Assembly (NCBI GenBank): GCA_002746425.1
Contig: NVXB01000035.1
Span: 1 to 20,296, forward strand
DNA: 20,296 nucleotides
Reading direction: 5' to 3'
From: Hyphomicrobiales bacterium
GTDB lineage: Bacteria > Pseudomonadota > Alphaproteobacteria > Rhizobiales > GCA-2746425
Each line of letters begins with the position of its first letter. Positions within the stretch are counted from its first letter, which is position 1. A program made the position numbers and the translations under genes. The notes beneath the pieces are model-generated. The model did not search any database and was not told the origin of the DNA. It saw nothing but the letters and a program-made list of their open reading frames with translations. Positions 16,237 to 20,296 of this stretch are shown in pieces.

Positions 16237-17531
16237 ATGTAATCGATGCTACCGACGCTCTAAGAACGCAAAGAACCGATTTTGATAGCGAAAAAATTGC
16301 TGCAAAGCTGTTTGATGATATCGCTTCCTTCAGCGCCGACAAAACAGGTGTGAGCAGGCCTGCATACTCAAAAACTGAAACCAAAACGCTAGAATACCTC
16401 GAAGCTTTTGCTCTCAATTTGGGCCTTTTTGTTGAATATGACGCGGGACAAAACGCCGTCTTTTCCCTGCCAAAAGACGCGGGAGCTACCGGCTATATCC
16501 TGATCGGCTCCCATGTGGACAGCGTGCCAAATGGCGGGAATTTTGATGGTCTTGCAGGCGTTATCGCCGGTTTAATGTGTCTGGCGCGCGCCAATAATGA
16601 GGGCACAAAGTTTCCGCGCCCGGTCAAAGTTATTGCTATGCGCGGCGAAGAAAGCGCATGGTTTGGGCCGTGTTACATCGCCTCCAAGGCACTTCTTGGT
16701 AAGCTGGGCGAAGAAGAACTCAATGCGCCGCATAAGGAAGATGGTGAGACCCTTTTTGCCCACATGGATGCTATTGGCGTCGATATGGAACGCGTTGAAA
16801 AGCAAATTCCATTGCTTAACTCAAAAGACGTTCACTCCTATATCGAACTCCACATCGAGCAAGGGCCACTTCTTGTTGAAATGGGAATGCCCGCGGCCGT
16901 CATTTCGGGAATTCGCGGAAATATTCGCTATAAGAAAATCAGATGTAATGGGGAAGCCGGACATTCCGGAGCGGTTCCTCGCGCCTACAGAAAAGACCCG
17001 GTTCTTGCCATGGCAGACCTGCTTTCCCGGTTGGATGAAAGCTGGCTCACCATCTTGCAAAAGGGCGAAGATTTGGTCCTAACTTGCGGTATGGTTGCGA
17101 CGGACCCGCAAAAGCATGCCTTAACGCGAATCCCTGATCTGGTGGATTTTAGCATTGATTTTCGAAGCCAGAGCGCACAGGCATTGGATGAAATGCGGGA
17201 ACTCCTAAATCAGGAAATCAGAACGGTCGCCAGAGAAAGAAAAGTGCGGTTCGATCTCGATCCAGAAATGCACACCTCTCCAGCACTTTGTGACGCCGGA
17301 ATGGTCGAGGGCCTATCGGCTGCGATGTCACGGGTAAGTCTGGAACCATTTGTCATGCCATCGGGTGGTGGCCATGATGCGGCTGTGTTTGCCAATGCCG
17401 GCATCCCTTCTGCCATGGTCTTTGTGCGCAACCGCAATGGTTCTCACAACCCTGATGAAGCCATGGAAATATCTGACCTGATCGCAGGCACAGACATCAT
17501 CTACGAATACCTGAAGGGCCCAGTCCAATGA
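16233..17531 (+). CDS. M20-family N-carbamoyl-amino-acid hydrolase (candidate ureidosuccinase)
   Basis: A 432-aa zinc amidohydrolase of the allantoate amidohydrolase/beta-ureidopropionase/L-carbamoylase group. Predicted metal ligands are H94 and D105 (SHVDSVPNGGNFDG), E139/E140 (RGEES), H207 (ELHIEQG) and H405 (GSHNPDEAM); GHSGAVP (243-249) holds the dimer-domain His that reaches the active site. The start is GTG in a GTGA overlap with pyrD. Members of this family split N-carbamoyl compounds into amine, CO2 and ammonia. Placed after PyrKD, the best-fitting substrate is N-carbamoyl-L-aspartate, giving aspartate, as in orotate fermentation by Clostridium (Zymobacterium) oroticum. Allantoate or other ureido acids cannot be excluded from sequence. 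Confidence 0.88.
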   Translation: MNVIDATDALRTQRTDFDSEKIAAKLFDDIASFSADKTGVSRPAYSKTETKTLEYLEAFALNLGLFVEYDAGQNAVFSLPKDAGATGYILIGSHVDSVPNGGNFDGLAGVIAGLMCLARANNEGTKFPRPVKVIAMRGEESAWFGPCYIASKALLGKLGEEELNAPHKEDGETLFAHMDAIGVDMERVEKQIPLLNSKDVHSYIELHIEQGPLLVEMGMPAAVISGIRGNIRYKKIRCNGEAGHSGAVPRAYRKDPVLAMADLLSRLDESWLTILQKGEDLVLTCGMVATDPQKHALTRIPDLVDFSIDFRSQSAQALDEMRELLNQEIRTVARERKVRFDLDPEMHTSPALCDAGMVEGLSAAMSRVSLEPFVMPSGGGHDAAVFANAGIPSAMVFVRNRNGSHNPDEAMEISDLIAGTDIIYEYLKGPVQ

Positions 17532-17623
17532 GTTTTACCCACAAAAAAGACCAAGATAATGTGGTTCACCCAGAGTTTTCATTGTTTTGGCAAACCGAAC
17601 TAACTAGTGCTGAGGAGGTTTAG
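17528..17623 (+). CDS. Possible 31-aa small ORF coupled to the hydrolase gene
   Basis: An ATG overlaps the hydrolase stop (ATGA) and opens a frame of 31 codons that ends 27 bases before the pyrE start, thus filling the only long gap in the middle of the operon. The peptide is hydrophilic with one central Trp (SLFWQTE) and an acidic end (TSAEEV). I do not recognise it. A GGAGG/CCTCC hairpin spans its last codons. It could be a small protein, a leader peptide affecting pyrE translation, or chance. Only position and overlap support it. Confidence 0.3.
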   Translation: MSFTHKKDQDNVVHPEFSLFWQTELTSAEEV

Positions 17624-17628
17624 CCTCC
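17614..17628 (+). promoter_or_regulatory. Small hairpin with Shine-Dalgarno-like arm before pyrE
   Basis: GGAGG (17,614-17,618) pairs with CCTCC (17,624-17,628) across a TTTAG loop that contains the stop codon of the possible small ORF. The real pyrE ribosome-binding site (AAAGGA, about 17,640) lies downstream and is free. It could act in coupling or be a chance pairing. Confidence 0.25.
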
Positions 17629-17650
17629 ACAAATTGTCAAAGGATAAGAC

Positions 17651-18361
17651 ATGCTTGTTAGCACATTCCCGGATCGCCAATTAGTTGCAGAAATGACAGC
17701 CAAGATGTTGTTGGAGATCGGTGCTGTTCATTTTCGTACCGATAAACCTTTTATGTTCACATCTGGTTTGGCCAGCCCTGTGTACATCGATTGTCGAAAA
17801 TTGATTTCCTATCCGCGCATACGAAGCGTGCTGATGGATTTTGCTGCGGGTGTGATTTTACAAGATATCGGTTTTGAGCAATTCGATTCCGTAACCGGTG
17901 GTGAGACTGCGGGAATTCCATTTGCTGCCTGGCTTGCCGACAAGCTCAACATGCCGATGCATTACGTGCGTAAGAAACCAAAAGGCTTTGGTCGTGATGC
18001 ACAAATCGAAGGCAGCTCAATCGAAGGCAAACGCGTGCTTCTCGTTGAAGATTTGACAACCGACGGCGGCAGCAAAATCAAATTCTGTGAAGCAATCCGC
18101 CGTGCCGGCGCAGAAATTTCCGATACGATTGTAGTGTTCTACTACGATATTTTTCCAGAAACCCGAGAAAATCTGGAAAGAATTGGCCTCAAACTCCACT
18201 ACCTCGCCACGTGGCGCGACGTGCTGGAAGTTTGCAAAACACAAGGCTATTTCGACCCGGAAACATTAATTCAGGTTGAAAGTTTTCTCGACGATCCACT
18301 CACCTGGTCTGGCAAACATGGTGGTGTAACTGAAATTTCCGCTTGGAATAATAAGGAATAA
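17651..18361 (+). CDS. pyrE: Orotate phosphoribosyltransferase
   Basis: A 236-aa type I phosphoribosyltransferase that joins orotate to PRPP giving OMP, the fifth step of pyrimidine synthesis. Seen in order are: the N-terminal TFPDRQLVAE typical of the long alphaproteobacterial form; TSGLASPVYIDCRKL (37-51) for orotate binding; the catalytic loop VRKKPKGFGRDAQIEG (106-121) with its lysines; and the PRPP loop VLLVEDLTTDGGS (129-141). AAAGGA precedes the ATG. Next to PyrKD it would trap imported or newly made orotate as nucleotide. It may be the cell's only PyrE or a second copy specific to this operon; the window cannot tell. Confidence 0.95.
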   Translation: MLVSTFPDRQLVAEMTAKMLLEIGAVHFRTDKPFMFTSGLASPVYIDCRKLISYPRIRSVLMDFAAGVILQDIGFEQFDSVTGGETAGIPFAAWLADKLNMPMHYVRKKPKGFGRDAQIEGSSIEGKRVLLVEDLTTDGGSKIKFCEAIRRAGAEISDTIVVFYYDIFPETRENLERIGLKLHYLATWRDVLEVCKTQGYFDPETLIQVESFLDDPLTWSGKHGGVTEISAWNNKE

Positions 18362-18365
18362 TTCA

Positions 18366-18704
18366 ATGAGTATTGCTGAGTTTGTGACTATTATCGAAGA
18401 CAATGGCAAAGGCGTTCGTGGCTATATCGAATGCAGTCAGCTGGCCCGCATAAAAATGGAAGAAATTCCGGATATGGCCACGGCATATTTCTTGCTTTCT
18501 ATTGCATGTGACCGGTTTGTCGATGCCTATGATGATCAGCCGCTATTCAGCCAAAAAGCCGAAGATGAATTCGTAATTTTCAAGAGCTACGTTGATCTGT
18601 TTGCCATCGCTGAAAAAGAAAACTCGGAAACTGTGAAAATGAAGGCCTTAAATGATGTCGCAAGGAAAGTTGCGGAACATAAATATTATCTGTCAGAAGT
18701 GTAA
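18366..18704 (+). CDS. Uncharacterised 112-aa acidic protein of the pyr operon
   Basis: The product is not recognised. It starts four bases after the pyrE stop, with GGAA close upstream, so it is almost certainly co-translated with pyrE. The protein is soluble, has no signal peptide or membrane segment, is rich in Glu, Asp, Ala and Lys, and appears mostly helical (for example DMATAYFLLSIACDRFVDAY, 36-55). It has two cysteines (C23, C48) and no known motif. Its tight linkage suggests a role linked to PyrE or pathway control, but no function can be given. Confidence 0.75.
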   Translation: MSIAEFVTIIEDNGKGVRGYIECSQLARIKMEEIPDMATAYFLLSIACDRFVDAYDDQPLFSQKAEDEFVIFKSYVDLFAIAEKENSETVKMKALNDVARKVAEHKYYLSEV

Positions 18705-18742
18705 TGCCGGTTTGGTTGGAAAAGCAGGGCTTGGCATTACGC
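18699..18742 (+). repeat. Inverted repeat at the end of the 112-aa gene
   Basis: GTGTAATGCC (18,699-18,708) can pair with GGCATTACGC (18,733-18,742), ten pairs with one G-T, around a 24-base loop. The left arm includes the stop codon. There is no T tract, so it is not a standard terminator; it may stabilise or end the upstream mRNA. Confidence 0.4.
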
Positions 18743-18857
18743 TGCTTGATGGTGTCTTCATTTGCTCAACATAGTCGTGGCCAAACAATGGAAAATATTG
18801 CTGGGTGTTCCGCTGCCAACACGCCTTCTAGAGCTGATTTCAAAAAGGTCTTAATTT

Positions 18858-19160
18858 ATGTCGATCATACCTGAAGGCTCCAACATTTTTATTATTGATC
18901 TTGAATATATCGCACCGTTTGAGAAGATTGATCCACTCATTGAAGATCATCTCAAATTTCTCGACAAATATTACAAGCTCAATGTTTTCATTGCTTCGGG
19001 AGCAAAAGTGCCTCGTAACGGCGGCGTGATCCTTGCGGTGTCAGAGACCAAGAGTATGATTGCCGACATCATCAAAGAAAACCCATTCCATGCAAATAAC
19101 GTCGCAAATTATTCGATAACAGAATTCCACCCAAGTAAAGCAAGCGACAAACTACGCTAG
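18858..19160 (+). CDS. YciI-like protein
   Basis: A 100-aa member of the YciI (ferredoxin-like fold, dimeric alpha-beta barrel) family. Key features are the segment DHLKFLD (30-36) with the conserved His-Asp dyad (H31, D36), ASGAKVPRNGGVILA (46-60) and DIIKENPFH, which match YciI proteins in order and spacing. Biochemical roles of YciI proteins are mostly unknown, with isomerase, dehalogenase or hydrolase activities proposed for relatives. It lies 153 bp after the 112-aa gene in the same direction, beyond an inverted repeat, so it may be the last gene of the operon or separately expressed. An AAAGG sequence precedes the ATG. Confidence 0.82.
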   Translation: MSIIPEGSNIFIIDLEYIAPFEKIDPLIEDHLKFLDKYYKLNVFIASGAKVPRNGGVILAVSETKSMIADIIKENPFHANNVANYSITEFHPSKASDKLR

Positions 19161-19232
19161 TAGCCAGCACCGTCTCGCAAGCGTTGCATTCTGAATTATT
19201 TTACCGATTGCCTAAGCCGTTTTCTTGGCCAA

Positions 19233-20153
19233 TTAGCTCGCGGCCTCATTTGCTTTAACGCCAGCCTTTTGCAACTCAAGCTCGCTAACTTCAAAACCCT
19301 GCTCTGGCACCAACTGGCCTTCCTGGTCGGCCAATTGCTCCCATTGCGAGGCGAGTTGCTCCGCTGCGTCTTCTCCATTTCCCACATAAACACCTTGAGT
19401 GAGGGTGATATGGGCTTGCTCGAACGCGCCGCCGCCTGCGCATATTATTTTGCGGGTTGGTGCTTCGTTGCTCACAAGTGCAAGCACTGCGGGGCTTACT
19501 GCGCGCGGATTAAGCGCGTCCATTTGCTCAGATGATAAAATCCCCTCCACCATGCGCGTGGCGGCAGATGGGGCAAGGCAATTGACCTTAATGTTGTATC
19601 GTGCGCCTTCCAGAGCAAGGGTCTGCATCAGGCCCACCAGCGCCATTTTTGCTGTGCCGTAATTGGATTGGCCAAAATTACCGTATAGGCCAGTGGCAGA
19701 GGTTGTCAGCACGATGCGGCCATAGCCGCGATCACACATGCCCTGCCATGCAGCTTTAATGCAGTGAACGGCCCCCATCAGATGCACATCAAGCACGGCT
19801 CGAAAATCCTCAAGGTCCATTTTGGCGAATGTTTTATCGCGCAAAATGCCCGCATTGGCGACGATGATATCGACACTGCCCCATGTATCTGTTGCCTGTG
19901 CAACCATGGCTTGGACTTGATCAAACTCGGTGACTGATGCGCCATTGGAAATGGCTTCGCCACCAGCAGTACGAATTTCCTCGGCCACACGCTCTGCTGA
20001 GGTGCTGGAAGCGCCATGCCCGTCTAAGCTTCCGCCCAGGTCATTTACGAGCACTTTTGCGCCGCGCTTGGCGAGCAGCAAAGCATGCTCTCGGCCAAGG
20101 CCACCACCTGCCCCGGTGACAATGGCAACGCGCCCACTAAGGTCAATAGGCAT
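19233..20153 (-). CDS. Short-chain dehydrogenase, (3R)-hydroxyacyl-CoA dehydrogenase/MFE-2-like
   Basis: A 306-aa classical SDR. The cofactor loop is TGAGGGLG (13-20), an NDLGG segment (37-41) marks NAD preference by its Asp, and NAGILRD (100-106), S152, Y165 and K169 form the active site. NDLGG together with NAGILRDKTF is typical of the dehydrogenase domain of the peroxisomal multifunctional enzyme 2 and its bacterial single-domain relatives, which oxidise 3-hydroxyacyl-CoA. About 50 extra C-terminal residues, Gln/Glu-rich, follow the core. I choose the ATG at 20,153 because AAGGAG lies six bases upstream and the Rossmann start fits; an earlier codon adds 11 residues without a site. It is convergent with the pyr operon and probably belongs to a fatty acid or steroid-like degradation unit to the right. 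Confidence 0.88.
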   Translation of the reverse strand: MPIDLSGRVAIVTGAGGGLGREHALLLAKRGAKVLVNDLGGSLDGHGASSTSAERVAEEIRTAGGEAISNGASVTEFDQVQAMVAQATDTWGSVDIIVANAGILRDKTFAKMDLEDFRAVLDVHLMGAVHCIKAAWQGMCDRGYGRIVLTTSATGLYGNFGQSNYGTAKMALVGLMQTLALEGARYNIKVNCLAPSAATRMVEGILSSEQMDALNPRAVSPAVLALVSNEAPTRKIICAGGGAFEQAHITLTQGVYVGNGEDAAEQLASQWEQLADQEGQLVPEQGFEVSELELQKAGVKANEAAS

Positions 20154-20227
20154 ATTTGCTCCTTGTCGCGCCACAATTTGGTACACTGACGACTACCCTG
20201 AAACGGTAATCGTCAGTATTCCGAAAA

Positions 20228-20296
20228 CTAGATCGCCTGTTGAGCGCCCCAAGGACCGTGATGTGCGCCTTCTTCTCCAAGCCGCTCGAAAGAATG
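20228..20296 (-). CDS. Possible 3' end of a further minus-strand gene
   Basis: From the right edge, a minus-strand frame is open for 22 codons to a TAG at 20,228-20,230, with a protein-like run (ERLGEEGAHHGPWGAQQAI). It ends 74 bp upstream of the SDR start, so both may form one operon. Too short to identify. Confidence 0.35.
   Translation of the reverse strand, partial: HSFERLGEEGAHHGPWGAQQAI

Noticed and set aside
18704..18874. A 56-codon frame starting in TAATG overlap with the 112-aa gene
   Set aside because: It runs into the YciI start, overlaps the inverted repeat, has a rather unprotein-like composition and no ribosome-binding site other than coupling; more likely chance.
1..20296. 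CRISPR arrays, tRNA or rRNA genes, riboswitches
   Set aside because: No regularly spaced repeats, no cloverleaf-like tRNA with CCA-proximal T-arm motif and no rRNA-like segment were seen on reading both strands; small RNAs cannot be excluded.

Overview
The window looks like a chromosomal segment of an alphaproteobacterium. The PyrE protein (236 aa, N-terminal TFPDR motif) resembles the long form found in Hyphomicrobiales and relatives, and TRAP transporters, Tat-exported peptide-binding proteins and divergent LysR/XRE regulators are typical of that class. The genus cannot be named from sequence alone. Composition splits the window in two: roughly 1-6,900 is AT-rich with much decayed DNA, while about 8,650-20,296 is less AT-rich, densely coding and intact.

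Left part (1-8,650), an accessory island. It opens with relics of unknown genes and a broken IS5-family transposase (about 498-1,140). Next comes a minus-strand surface-polysaccharide block: a glycosyltransferase-like protein, a WbjB/CapE-type UDP-GlcNAc dehydratase/epimerase and an RmlD-type reductase. A decayed IS3-family element follows (4,533-5,901), then an intact secreted cysteine-rich protein (6,088-6,864). Last is a large serine recombinase (6,933-8,576) interrupted by one in-frame amber codon. The recombinase lies against the truncated 3' side of a Tat-exported peptide/dipeptide-binding protein gene, so this junction is probably one end of an integrated island.

Middle (8,539-11,335): the truncated binding protein, a divergent LysR regulator with a perfect palindrome of LysR-box form on its start codon, and a convergent XRE-type regulator with a long C-terminal domain.

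Right part (11,515-19,160), the most interesting region. A tightly packed plus-strand operon encodes a complete TRAP transporter (dctP, terminator/attenuator, dctQ, dctM), then PyrK, class 1B PyrD, an M20-family N-carbamoyl-amino-acid hydrolase, a 31-codon small ORF, PyrE, an unrecognised 112-aa protein and a YciI-like protein. Most junctions overlap or are a few bases apart. The genes fit a route that imports orotate (or dihydroorotate/carbamoyl-aspartate), interconverts orotate and dihydroorotate with NAD(H), cleaves carbamoyl-aspartate to aspartate, and can divert orotate to OMP. Dihydroorotase, the one missing step, is not in the window. The XRE regulator, divergent to dctP, is the likely local controller. 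The assignment of function is inference from enzyme families and gene order.

The window ends with a minus-strand short-chain dehydrogenase of the hydroxyacyl-CoA dehydrogenase type, preceded by what may be the last 22 codons of another minus-strand gene.
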